Assembly: GCA_011049545.1 (NCBI GenBank)
Contig: DRHQ01000054.1
Coordinates: 1 to 57,086 of the forward strand
DNA length: 57,086 nucleotides
From: Candidatus Aminicenantota bacterium
GTDB taxonomy: Bacteria > Acidobacteriota > Aminicenantia > Aminicenantales > Aminicenantaceae
Direction of reading: 5' to 3'
The notes under the pieces were generated by a model. The model did no database searches. It was not told where the DNA came from and saw only the letters and a list, made by a program, of their open reading frames with translations. Shown here one piece after another: positions 43,990-52,121 of the stretch (position 1 is its first letter; every line of letters starts with the position of its first letter). The position numbers were made by a program, and so were the translations under genes.

Positions 43990-44334
43990 ATGGATGAAAT
44001 GATTGCTATTTGCGGCATTACCTGTCATGAGTGTGGGGCATTTTTGGCAACAAAAGCTAACGATGATGAGAAGCGGGCGGAAGTCGCTCAACTCTGGTCA
44101 AAAAAGTATAAGGCAGATATTAAGCCGGAAGATATTAATTGTGAAGGATGCTTATCGGAGAGCGGGAATCTTTTCAGTCACCCCAAGGTTTGTGAAATAA
44201 GAAAATGCGGCAGGGAACAAGGTGTTGTCAATTGTGCTCATTGCAGTGATTATGTCTGTGAAAAGCTCGAGAAATTCTTAGAGATGGTACCGGATGCTAA
44301 GACACGTTTGGATGAGATAAAAGCCAAACTTTAG
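43990..44334 (+). CDS. DUF3795 Cys-rich protein
   Basis: 114 residues with 'AICGITCHECGAFLATK', 'INCEGCLSESGNLFSHPKVCEIRKCGREQGVVNCAHCSDYVCEKLEKF'. The Cys spacing and length are those of DUF3795, a family common in anaerobes, probably a zinc-binding or Fe-S protein of unknown role. AAAGGAG lies upstream of the ATG. Confidence 0.85.
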   Translation: MDEMIAICGITCHECGAFLATKANDDEKRAEVAQLWSKKYKADIKPEDINCEGCLSESGNLFSHPKVCEIRKCGREQGVVNCAHCSDYVCEKLEKFLEMVPDAKTRLDEIKAKL

Positions 44335-44384
44335 AAAAAAGGTTTATGCTTTCTTTTTATTTTTACGACAGAAGAACTAAACTC

Positions 44385-45245
44385 TTATTTTGTAATTTTA
44401 ATCGAACCGTTTGTCGTCCTGAGCGAGATCTCAGGTCCTCCCTGACCAATCTGACCTTCAAGACTACGTCTTGATTTTTTCATACTTTTAAGAGTAACAG
44501 GTAAATCCAAAGATATACTTCCATTTGTTGTTCTAGCATTAAAATCAGCATTAACTTTCTCTAAAGAACCAATCCTTAGAGTAATACTGCCATTCGTAGA
44601 TTTTGCTTTTATTGTGTCCTCAAAAGAAAGCATCTCCAGCACAATCGTCCCGTTTGTTGTGTCAACATCAAGTTCTCCTCTAATATTCACTGCTTCTATT
44701 CTTCCGTTGGTGGAAGAAAGGGATATAGTGCCTTTTGCCCCATCCAGCTCAATTCTTCCGTTGGTAGTAGAGGCGTTAGTATTTCCGACCGGCCCAGTTA
44801 TGTAAACACTTCCGTTTGTTGATTTCACTTTACCAAGATTTACTCCCTGGGGAACTTTAACTTTATAATTTACGCTGACCCGAATATTTTTCCCTCTGGG
44901 AAATATTGTATTTACAGATACAGAGTTTGCGGTTGCCTCTACTTCAATTTTTACTTCCTTCAGCTTACCAGGATCGCCTTTGGTAGTTTTTATGGCTTCA
45001 ATGTCTACCTTGTCTTCCTTCCAGGTCGTGATGGTGACAGAGCCGTTTACGTTCTTGAGGCTGAAAGTTCCATCGGCTTTTAGGGGCAATACTTTGGAGA
45101 ATTCCTCACTTTCTTCCTGACCGAAAAGTGCAGAAAGAATGTCGCCAGAACCAGAGGAAGCTTCGGCAGTTAGAGGAAGGGAAGAAAGGAACAAAATCAA
45201 AAGAGCGAAAAAAGGAATGATTACAAATAATTTCTTTGAATTCAT
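44385..45245 (-). CDS. Exported DUF4097-type beta-helix protein
   Basis: 286 residues: signal peptide, then regular repeats containing T-N-G-S/R-[IV] ('SLKNVNGSVTITTW', 'VKSTNGSVYITG', 'ASTTNGRIELDG', 'SSTNGRIEAVN', 'DTTNGTIVLE', 'KSTNGSITLR', 'RTTNGSISLD', 'RTTNGSIKITK'). These stack as a right-handed beta-solenoid (DUF4097/DUF4098). The repeats are about 17-22 residues. Function unknown; envelope stress sensing has been suggested for relatives. It is a stand-alone gene. Confidence 0.85.
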   Translation of the reverse strand: MNSKKLFVIIPFFALLILFLSSLPLTAEASSGSGDILSALFGQEESEEFSKVLPLKADGTFSLKNVNGSVTITTWKEDKVDIEAIKTTKGDPGKLKEVKIEVEATANSVSVNTIFPRGKNIRVSVNYKVKVPQGVNLGKVKSTNGSVYITGPVGNTNASTTNGRIELDGAKGTISLSSTNGRIEAVNIRGELDVDTTNGTIVLEMLSFEDTIKAKSTNGSITLRIGSLEKVNADFNARTTNGSISLDLPVTLKSMKKSRRSLEGQIGQGGPEISLRTTNGSIKITK

Positions 45246-45366
45246 AGACTCCTCCTAAAATATCATCTTAATCATTAAAGCGCACCATTTAACCTTATAG
45301 ACGCACCATAGTCCAAAAAGGTTCATTTTGGGATGCAAAAAACTTGGAATAAATATTATTCTAAGC

Positions 45367-46233
45367 TTAATCTTTATGTGAATTTAAGAAATGATATTCT
45401 GTGGAATAGAACAATATTTTTGTCCACATCCTAGAGAGAACATATATCTGCTGCCAGATAAAACCCACAATCAGGAGAATCCCTATCTTTGGTAAAAGCT
45501 GGTATGCAACAAGATAAATAACGCCAAAAACAGCAGTAATCAATCCTACGAGAAGGTACAGAGACCAGGCCTTAAAAAACCGTTTTCCGATAAAAGTTAC
45601 ATTGAGGAGCATTGCTCTTATCGTTTTTTTGCTCTTCTCAACCACAAGTCTCACTCTGACATAATCAAAGAACATCCTTACTATCGAAAAAAGAAGAACC
45701 AGAATCAGAAACTCAAGAACGGATGAAAGAATAAGCGGCCATTCTGTTGAGGCATTTTTTTTCCAAATGTTAAATAAAGCAGAAATAATACTGTGAATGC
45801 CTCCAAAAACCACTAAATAGGCTACGAGCGATATCAAGAAAACCCTTATAAAGGGGAGGAAATACTTGCTGCAGTCTGAGAGAAAACTTGTCATTTTCAT
45901 TTTCTCATCCTGGGCAGCAATCCTGCCGATTATGCCTCCATACAGGAAAACATAGAGCAGCATGAAGAAAATTATCGGGATAAGAAACCATCCTACCAGG
46001 GCCGGAAATACATCCTGATATTTATACATGATATCACCCAGCCATAGTAAGCCCGTCCCTTTTATTATCTGATCAGCCATGAGCGAGTGGGATAAATCTT
46101 TTTTTATCAAAAAATAAACGGGAGTGACGATCAGCACTGAATATATAAAATTTATGAGCCACAGATAAACCACCATTTTTAATCTTTCATTGGTGGTTTG
46201 AAATCCCTTTTCGAATGTATTAAGAATTTTCAT
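45367..46233 (-). CDS. Integral membrane protein of unknown function
   Basis: 288 residues from the ATG at 46233, which follows AGGAGAAGGAA. The frame extends to 46272 and would overlap the M1 gene. About six membrane segments are visible, for example 'VYLWLINFIYSVLIVTPVYFLI', 'FLIPIIFFMLLYVFLYGGIIG', 'VFLISLVAYLVVFGGI', 'LEFLILVLLFSIVRMFF' and 'YLLVGLITAVFGVIYLVAYQLL'. No catalytic motif. It is probably translated with the M1 aminopeptidase just upstream (17-bp gap). Confidence 0.65.
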   Translation of the reverse strand: MKILNTFEKGFQTTNERLKMVVYLWLINFIYSVLIVTPVYFLIKKDLSHSLMADQIIKGTGLLWLGDIMYKYQDVFPALVGWFLIPIIFFMLLYVFLYGGIIGRIAAQDEKMKMTSFLSDCSKYFLPFIRVFLISLVAYLVVFGGIHSIISALFNIWKKNASTEWPLILSSVLEFLILVLLFSIVRMFFDYVRVRLVVEKSKKTIRAMLLNVTFIGKRFFKAWSLYLLVGLITAVFGVIYLVAYQLLPKIGILLIVGFIWQQIYVLSRMWTKILFYSTEYHFLNSHKD

Positions 46234-46250
46234 TTCCTTCTCCTTTCCTT

Positions 46251-48365
46251 TCAGATTAGGGACACGGCGCATTGAAGGTAATTCTGTATTATGAAGAGAA
46301 GTTCAGTCGCCACCTTAAAAATACCTTTTCGAGACGGCTTCCTCTTGAGACTATTATTGGTTAGGTTGGAATCAATAAGCCAGATATTGTCCGGATCGAT
46401 CTGAGCATACTTGGCCTTTGCCGGCTTTTCAAAGGTGAACTTTTTCCATCTTTTTTGTCCTCTCCAGTTTGTTACTTCTTCTGAGCCATCTTCAAATACG
46501 ACTTTAAGTTTCATAACTACATCTCCCCGCACCCGGGCTTCACCAAACCGCCTGACTTTTACCTCCGTGATGTAATACTTTTTATCGCCGGATTTTTTAT
46601 CTTCTTTTTCCATTTTCTTTATTCTCTTTGAAGTAATTTCTTCTTTTCTGCCATCGACATCAAAAATCCCACGAACATACTTTTTTTTCTCTATAGAAGC
46701 GACTGAAGATATCCCATAATCAAAGTTTAAAGTACCAAAAAACAATTCTTCAAAAAACCAGCTCAGATCTTTTCCTGTTACTTCATTAACGACATCGATA
46801 AAATCCTGGGTTTGGGGATGCTTGTAGCGGAAACGCATCTGAAATGTTCGCAGGATCCGGAGCATCATCTCTTCTCCAACCAATCCTTCGAGAGTGTGTA
46901 AGCAGATTGAAGCACGATAATATACATTCAAGGCATAACTCCCTCTGTCATGAAATTTCCAGGAAACTGTCGTAATCGGATCCAGCTCCACAACATTTAT
47001 TGCCGCAGCCCTCTCTAATTCATAGTCGTAGTATTCAGGAAGTTTATAAAACCAGGAGATTGGAATCCTTCGAAACGACAAAGGCATGGCACCCGGTCCG
47101 TAGGCCTTAGCTGAAACTTTTCCTGTGGAATAGCTGTTTATTCCTTCATCAAGCCATGCCTCTTCGAATTCATTATTCGCACATAATCCATACCAGTATC
47201 CGTGGCCGAATTCATGAATAATGACTCCTTCAGGAGAAAGCACTTTTTTGCTTCTTAAGATACCTGTCCCGGCCGTGAAAAAGGTCGGATATTCCATTCC
47301 TCCGCTCCTTGTCCTGAAAGGAGGGTCAACCATGGTCACGGTTTCATAAGGATAAGGACCATACCAGAGACCGTAATATTTTATGGCCATCCTCAAGGCT
47401 TTAAAATGGCGGTCGATCTGTGATTTATGCTCGGGTTCTATGAGAAGAATCATCTTGACATCAGGAAGCTTCACCTCTTCCAGTGGAAGCTGGAGCATGC
47501 GGGCGACTTCTTCGTATTCTTCAAGGCTTACTTCTTTATCTGCGATAAAATCACGCTCGACTTTTATGAAATCAGGATCTGCTGTCCAGGCAAAATCATG
47601 AATATTATCCTGGTAAAAAGTGTAGGTAACTGTTTTTTTCTCATCATCAGGAACAGCTTCTATCTGTCTGCCAGAGGCTCCAACCACAAAATCTTCAGGC
47701 ACGGTGATATGAACAGTGAACTCGGCAAAATCTGCATAAAATTCAGAGTTGAGGTGATACTCATGACAGTTCCAGCCTTTTCCTTCTTCGTAGACGCCGG
47801 GCTTCGGGAACCACTGGGCGATAAAATAAGAATTCTGGTAATAGCTTGAGCGATCAGCAGATCTTGGAATTTTTGACTCAAATTCAAGTTGAAGATGAAC
47901 CTCCTCGCCTGGCTTTACGGGCTCAGGCAAAAGCACTCGCATAACTGTCTGGTCGCCTGGATGAACGGGTTTGTCCTGGGTGATAAATTCCATAGTCGGC
48001 TTTAGATCCGGACCATCAGTAAGTTTAATACTGGTGACATCTACCCAACCCCATCTTCCTTCTTTTACCTCTTTCCCAGATCCTCCAAACCGTTCTTCCT
48101 TTGACTCCTGAATGGTGGTGCTTTTCTCGTTTTTAAAAGCATTGTAGTAAAGATGAAACCACATATCATGGACATCGTCTCGAGTGTTGTTGTCCCAGGT
48201 AATATTTTCTTGGCCGTGGAGCATTTTGTTTTGATCATCCAGCTCTACCCAAATTTCATAGCGGACGTTGCTTATCCTTTCCTCACCTGGCAGTGCACCT
48301 AAGCCAATAAACGATAGAGTGAGTATGAAAAACAGGAACTTAATGTATGATTTTTTCTTATACAT
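46251..48365 (-). CDS. Exported M1-family metallopeptidase
   Basis: 704 residues. AAGGAGGGAGG precedes the ATG and a signal peptide follows. The M1 core is complete: 'FRTRSGGMEYPTFFTAGTGI' (G-x-M-E-x exopeptidase motif), 'VIIHEFGHGYWYGL' (zinc H-E-x-x-H) and 'NEFEEAWLDEGINSY' (third ligand Glu). An N-terminal beta-saddle domain ('HGQENITWDN', 'GEEVHLQLEFESKIP') and a C-terminal helical/beta region surround it. It trims peptides in the periplasm, fitting the other peptidases here. The last 15-20 residues are hydrophobic and not obviously family-like. Confidence 0.9.
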   Translation of the reverse strand: MYKKKSYIKFLFFILTLSFIGLGALPGEERISNVRYEIWVELDDQNKMLHGQENITWDNNTRDDVHDMWFHLYYNAFKNEKSTTIQESKEERFGGSGKEVKEGRWGWVDVTSIKLTDGPDLKPTMEFITQDKPVHPGDQTVMRVLLPEPVKPGEEVHLQLEFESKIPRSADRSSYYQNSYFIAQWFPKPGVYEEGKGWNCHEYHLNSEFYADFAEFTVHITVPEDFVVGASGRQIEAVPDDEKKTVTYTFYQDNIHDFAWTADPDFIKVERDFIADKEVSLEEYEEVARMLQLPLEEVKLPDVKMILLIEPEHKSQIDRHFKALRMAIKYYGLWYGPYPYETVTMVDPPFRTRSGGMEYPTFFTAGTGILRSKKVLSPEGVIIHEFGHGYWYGLCANNEFEEAWLDEGINSYSTGKVSAKAYGPGAMPLSFRRIPISWFYKLPEYYDYELERAAAINVVELDPITTVSWKFHDRGSYALNVYYRASICLHTLEGLVGEEMMLRILRTFQMRFRYKHPQTQDFIDVVNEVTGKDLSWFFEELFFGTLNFDYGISSVASIEKKKYVRGIFDVDGRKEEITSKRIKKMEKEDKKSGDKKYYITEVKVRRFGEARVRGDVVMKLKVVFEDGSEEVTNWRGQKRWKKFTFEKPAKAKYAQIDPDNIWLIDSNLTNNSLKRKPSRKGIFKVATELLFIIQNYLQCAVSLI

Positions 48366-48527
48366 TTCCTCCCTCCTTCTTTGTATTTATAATTTATCCG
48401 TTCTATGCTAAACCATTTTTATTTTTTAATTTCAGGCCTTTCTTTCACTGCATTAGAATTCAATATTCAAAACTAATTACGTAATGAATTTTAAAAAGTT
48501 CCTTAAAAATGACATCCCCATGAATGC

Positions 48528-49073
48528 TTACTTAAAACCTGAAAAAAACAGCTGGGCCAGCAAGCCAGCAATCGGGGGAAAGAAAAAAGTGCAGGCGAGG
48601 CGGACAACTGTAAATTTCCACCCCAATATCCCGATATCCATGGGCAAACGACTAACTGCCCATAATGACCAGGCTGTCACGAAAGCGACCATGGTTCCTA
48701 CTCCGGCTCCGGCACGTAGAAATCCGGCAGCTATCGGCAAACTTACATAGGGCCCGCCAGGAGTTATGCCCCCCGCAAGAGTGCCGATTAATATCCCGCG
48801 CAGGCCGGATTCCTCCCCTATCCACTTGGATATGAGTTCACGGGGCAAAAGAGCCTGAATCATGCCAGCCATGATAAGGGCAAAAATCAACAAGGGAAGA
48901 ATCTGCGCTGTTATCCTGATGGCGTATTTTAGGCCGACGATATGCTGACCCTCCCCTTTTGAATATCCTATGTAAAGGAGAATAATGGCAAGAACAGCCA
49001 TGATTATTGTTGGGATTAACATACTCGAAACCCTCCCTTTATTATCCATTTTTTTATCTTTACTTTTATCCAT
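48528..49073 (-). CDS. Half-size permease (DUF318/ArsP-like)
   Basis: 181 residues with about five membrane helices ('MLIPTIIMAVLAIILLYIGY', 'AQILPLLIFALIMAGMIQALLP', 'GILIGTLAGGITPGGPYVSLPIAAGFL', 'VGTMVAFVTAWSLWAVSRL'). The G-G-I-T-P-G-G-P loop is the signature of PF03773-type permeases. Full-length members have two such halves; this is one half, and homologous single-half proteins occur in anaerobes. The cargo (arsenical, sulfur or metal species) is unknown. Two palindromes upstream suggest metal- or redox-dependent control. Confidence 0.7.
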   Translation of the reverse strand: MDKSKDKKMDNKGRVSSMLIPTIIMAVLAIILLYIGYSKGEGQHIVGLKYAIRITAQILPLLIFALIMAGMIQALLPRELISKWIGEESGLRGILIGTLAGGITPGGPYVSLPIAAGFLRAGAGVGTMVAFVTAWSLWAVSRLPMDIGILGWKFTVVRLACTFFFPPIAGLLAQLFFSGFK

Positions 49074-49215
49074 GTTAGATCGTATTAATCTGTTTTACTG
49101 AACGAATATGAACTGCTCATCGGTATTTTCTCCTCCTCTTTTCTGACTTAGACTCCTAATTTGAGAGCTCTTAATGTTTTCTAAATATATTCCATACTAA
49201 TTAAATCATATTAAA

Positions 49216-49276
49216 TATAACTCAGAGTTATAATTTTTTGAATTCTTTTAATATTTTATAACCTACAGTTATAAAA
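49216..49276. promoter_or_regulatory. Two ATAAC-n-GTTAT operator palindromes
   Basis: TATAACT-CAG-AGTTATA (49216-49232) and TTTTATAAC-CTACA-GTTATAAAA (49254-49276) are perfect inverted repeats 38 bp apart. They lie 140-200 bp upstream of the permease start, and TTGTTATAAAC about 40 bp further right resembles a half-site. They occupy the otherwise gene-free stretch 49074-49486. Confidence 0.5.
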
Positions 49277-49486
49277 ACGTCAAAAATGTCAGTACCTTAC
49301 TTTGGACGCACTTTGTTATAAACACGGCAAAATCACGGATAAAATGATATGAGATAGCTTCTTTCCTATAATTTCCTAGCTCTTCTTTCTATTTTTTTCT
49401 TTATTTTCTCAAACGAAGGCGGCGGGCCTGTTCGCACCTGTTTATTGCATCGCTAAAGTAAGCGTTTTGAAAATTAGATTTTTCTT

Positions 49487-49747
49487 TTATGCGCCCTCTT
49501 TTTGCTCTTTTTCTGAGCCGCGTGTGCAGAAAAATGTTTTTGTCAGTGACAGCTGGGCGAAAGCCGGACATCCGGGGCAAATGCATTGATCTTCTTCAGT
49601 GATCTTTACATTCTTGCCGATAGTCGGAAAACAATATCCTATAGGATCAGCTCCTTGAACATAGGTCGGACAGCTTCGGCAGATGCACATTCCAATGACT
49701 TTCTGCTCCATCTCTTTCATTTCTTCCGGATTCATATCCTCGACCAT
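49487..49747 (-). CDS. DUF2769 Cys-rich protein
   Basis: 86 residues: 'MCICRSCPTYVQG', 'GYCFPTIGKN', 'QCICPGCPAFAQLSLTKTFFCTRGSE'. The paired C-x-C-x2-C-P motifs are those of DUF2769, a small presumed metal-binding protein of anaerobes and archaea. AAGGAGGG upstream supports the ATG. Upstream neighbours on the same strand include another small Cys protein at 49874. Confidence 0.8.
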   Translation of the reverse strand: MVEDMNPEEMKEMEQKVIGMCICRSCPTYVQGADPIGYCFPTIGKNVKITEEDQCICPGCPAFAQLSLTKTFFCTRGSEKEQKEGA

Positions 49748-49873
49748 GATCCCTCCTTTTAAGATTCAGTTGGAAGCTCTCATTGCAAGAGACTTCCCAG
49801 TCATGAAATTGTTATCTTTATTATCCACTCATTAAGAATTATGTTCAAGCGACTATAAAGCTAAGCAGTCTAT

Positions 49874-50038
49874 TTATTCTTTTTTCTTTTCACCTTCCTT
49901 CTCTTTTTTCCAATAATCCATACATTCAACATTGCAAAAATGGGCGACATATTCCTGACCTTCTGAGTGGAGGGCAGCTGCTTTTGGGATTATTTTTTTA
50001 CAAACATGACATGATATTTTCTCAGTATCTTCCTTCAT
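49874..50038 (-). CDS. Small treble-clef Cys protein (DUF3330-like)
   Basis: 54 residues. It reads MKEDTEKISCHVCKKIIPKA, then 'ALHSEGQEYVAHFCNVECMDYWKK' and a Lys/Glu tail. The C-x2-C...C-x3-C pattern with 'I-P-K-A-A-A' and 'F-C-x-x-E-C' matches small zinc treble-clef proteins annotated DUF3330. Its ATG overlaps the stop of the LigD-like gene as ATGA, so the two are translationally coupled. Confidence 0.75.
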   Translation of the reverse strand: MKEDTEKISCHVCKKIIPKAAALHSEGQEYVAHFCNVECMDYWKKEKEGEKKKE

Positions 50039-50517
50039 TTTTCATCCTTCCTATTAGTTTTTTTAAGTTTGAAAAAAAGCCAATTTTTATCTTTTGGATC
50101 TTTAGGCTTGAGCCTTATCAAACAATATCTCCCGTTCATTTTTTTGCCGTTTATCTCCATAATTCTTTTTGACACGGTTGTCTCAAGAGGAAGATAATCG
50201 CCTCTGTCCCAAATCTTGACTTTTCCTGCTCCATACTCACCTTTTGGAATTATGCCTGCAAAATCTTCATAGCCTAAGGGATGGTCTTCTGTCTCGATAG
50301 CCAGCCTTCTTATTCCTTCTTCCTGAGGAGGCGATTTGGGAACTGCCCAGCTCTTAAGCACACCATCTTCCTCTAAGCGTAAATCAAAATGGAGATGAGA
50401 GGCATCGTGCTCCTGGATAACATAAATTAGCCCTTCTAATTTTTTTCCTGTTTTTGTTTCTCCAGGTTCTTGAGTTTTCTTAAAATCTCTTTTCTTCTTG
50501 TATTCCTTTAGACTCAT
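50035..50517 (-). CDS. Stand-alone LigD 3'-phosphoesterase
   Basis: 160 residues. 'YVIQEHDASHLHFDLRLEEDGVLKSWAVPKSP', 'EDHPLGYEDFAGIIPKGEYGAGKVKIWDRG' and 'KKMNGRYCLIRLK' are the conserved blocks of the ligase-D phosphoesterase domain, including the H-x-x-x-x-H-x-D metal site. It trims 3' ends of damaged DNA. It is separate from polymerase and ligase domains, as in archaea and many anaerobes. It is coupled to the small zinc protein downstream. Confidence 0.9.
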   Translation of the reverse strand: MSLKEYKKKRDFKKTQEPGETKTGKKLEGLIYVIQEHDASHLHFDLRLEEDGVLKSWAVPKSPPQEEGIRRLAIETEDHPLGYEDFAGIIPKGEYGAGKVKIWDRGDYLPLETTVSKRIMEINGKKMNGRYCLIRLKPKDPKDKNWLFFKLKKTNRKDEK

Positions 50518-50625
50518 TTCTTTCTTTTAATAATTATCAATTCTCTGATATCAATTGTCAAACACCGAACATTGATTACCTTGTACTTGGGAACGTTCCC
50601 TTTGAATTTGATCGATCGATAAAAG

Positions 50626-50803
50626 TGCGGGCTTGATGAATCAAGCCCCTACATAATACAAGAAAAATGCTGGTTTGATGAACTAGGTCCCTACATAATA
50701 TTGACAAAATGTGTGCCCTATAAATCAAGCCCCTACAATTTATTTATAAGATCAGGTTATTTATAAAATTTAAAAGGTGGGCTTGATAAATCAAGCCCCT
50801 ACA
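50626..50803. repeat. Array of four palindromic repeats
   Basis: Copies at about 50626-50653, 50669-50696, 50711-50737 and 50775-50803 of [GT]GGGCTTGATnAATCAAGCCCCTACA, the same element as at 8.4 and 26.9 kb. The final copy supplies the TAG stop of the MBL gene. 50739-50803 is a near-copy (63 of 65) of 27001-27065. The array fills most of 50518-50798. Confidence 0.9.
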
Positions 50804-51650
50804 GGAGAGGTTCGAACGTGTATTTGTTGTTTACTTTTCTGACCTTGCCAAAAAAATGCTCCGGATCATGATTAAATGCAAGTATCCAGTCTTCTTCGAT
50901 AGCTTGATCGAAGTATCCCCTCTTATTCTCCAATGTCTGCAGGGGAAAAAGATCATAGCTCATGATGTAAGACAATCCTACATGAGCTGAAGTCGGAACC
51001 AAATCTCCCAGGAAAAATAAGACCTTTCCTCCAGTGCTAACCTTCAGGCACTGATGACGGGAAGTGTGCCCGGGTACAACAATGACCTCAACTCCCTCTG
51101 AGATTTCCTTGTTTCCTTCCACAAGCTGAAGAAGCCCGTGTCTCTCCAGAGGCAGGAAATTTTGTTCTAAATAGCTGGCTTTATCTCTCTCGCTGGGGTG
51201 AAGAGCGTCCTCCCATTCTCCTTTCTGAATTATGTATCTTGCTTTGGGGAATGTAGGGGAATCTTCCCCTTTTTCGTTTTTTGAGGTGTTCCCTCCACAA
51301 TGATCAAAGTGAAGATGGGTGTTTACGACAAGATCTATATCTTCAGCCTGATATCCCAGTTTCTCAAGAGAAAGCACAAGTCCAGGTTTTCTCTCCACAG
51401 AGTAATAGTCGTAAAATTTCGGGTCTAGATCACCGCCGATTCCTGTTTCAACCAGGATTAACTCTTTTGCCGTTTTTATCAGGATAGAATTTAAGGCCAG
51501 CTTAATCCTGTTCTTTTCATCAGCAGGAAATTTCTTTTCCCAGAGAGTTTTGGGAACGATCCCGAACATAGCCCCCCCGTCTAGAAAAAAAAAGCCGTCT
51601 CTCAAGCCGTATATTTCAAACTTACCTAAGGAAATCCGGTCGATTGTCAT
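50799..51650 (-). CDS. MBL-fold metallo-hydrolase (lactonase-like)
   Basis: 283 residues. 'LVVNTHLHFDHCGGNTS' is the H-x-H-x-D-H metal site; 'VEVIVVPGHTSRHQCLKV', 'LFFLGDLVPTSAHV' and 'WILAFNHDP' give the remaining ligands. The arrangement is closest to N-acyl-homoserine lactonase-type MBL enzymes, but the substrate is uncertain. Its ATG overlaps the nuoI stop (ATGA), so it is the last gene of the nuo operon. The C-terminus '...NKYTFEPLL' ends on a TAG provided by a palindromic repeat, so the natural end may have been altered. Confidence 0.85.
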   Translation of the reverse strand: MTIDRISLGKFEIYGLRDGFFFLDGGAMFGIVPKTLWEKKFPADEKNRIKLALNSILIKTAKELILVETGIGGDLDPKFYDYYSVERKPGLVLSLEKLGYQAEDIDLVVNTHLHFDHCGGNTSKNEKGEDSPTFPKARYIIQKGEWEDALHPSERDKASYLEQNFLPLERHGLLQLVEGNKEISEGVEVIVVPGHTSRHQCLKVSTGGKVLFFLGDLVPTSAHVGLSYIMSYDLFPLQTLENKRGYFDQAIEEDWILAFNHDPEHFFGKVRKVNNKYTFEPLL

Positions 51651-52120
51651 CTAATGAGTTTGTCCAGGTCATAGATCATATCATCTTGGCTGTACTCGGC
51701 CAACTCGACATTCCCAGTATCCATTCTAATGGCATCTTCCGGACAAGCTTCGACACAAAACCCGCAGAAGCAACATCGGCTTAAATCGATGATAAATTTG
51801 GCAGGATATTTCTGGATTTCAGGATCAGGATCCTCAGCTGCCTCAACATATATGCATTCAGAAGGACAAACCGTAACACACAGCATGCAAGCCACACAGC
51901 GAGGTTTGCCATCTGGTCTGGTCATAAGACGGTGCAAACTCCGGTGCCTTGAAGCGATCTCTTTTCTTTGTTCAGGGTACTGAATGGTCTCAGCTCCCTT
52001 TCTTTTCGTCTTTATCCCCAGAACTTTCAGACAGCGGAAGAAAAAATTCGAAGCAAAATGACGGCCTGTGATAAAACTTCCCCTGATTATCTCAATGAAA
52101 TATCTCAATGCTTTTATCAT
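51647..52120 (-). CDS. nuoI: NADH-quinone oxidoreductase subunit I
   Basis: 157 residues with two [4Fe-4S] motifs: 'PRCVACMLCVTVCPSECIYVEAAED' and 'SRCCFCGFCVEACPEDAIRMD'. These are clusters N6a/N6b, which carry electrons from NuoG toward the quinone site. 'RLMTRPDGKPRCVAC' is typical of NuoI. It follows nuoH after 1 bp and overlaps the MBL gene by 4 bp. Confidence 0.95.
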   Translation of the reverse strand: MIKALRYFIEIIRGSFITGRHFASNFFFRCLKVLGIKTKRKGAETIQYPEQRKEIASRHRSLHRLMTRPDGKPRCVACMLCVTVCPSECIYVEAAEDPDPEIQKYPAKFIIDLSRCCFCGFCVEACPEDAIRMDTGNVELAEYSQDDMIYDLDKLIR

Positions 52121-52121
52121 T

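Noticed and set aside
49487-50038. Further selenoproteins among the small Cys-rich genes
   Set aside because: All expected Cys positions are Cys and no informative sequence continues past a TGA.
50626-50803. CRISPR array
   Set aside because: Same degenerate palindromes as elsewhere, unequal spacing and no cas genes.
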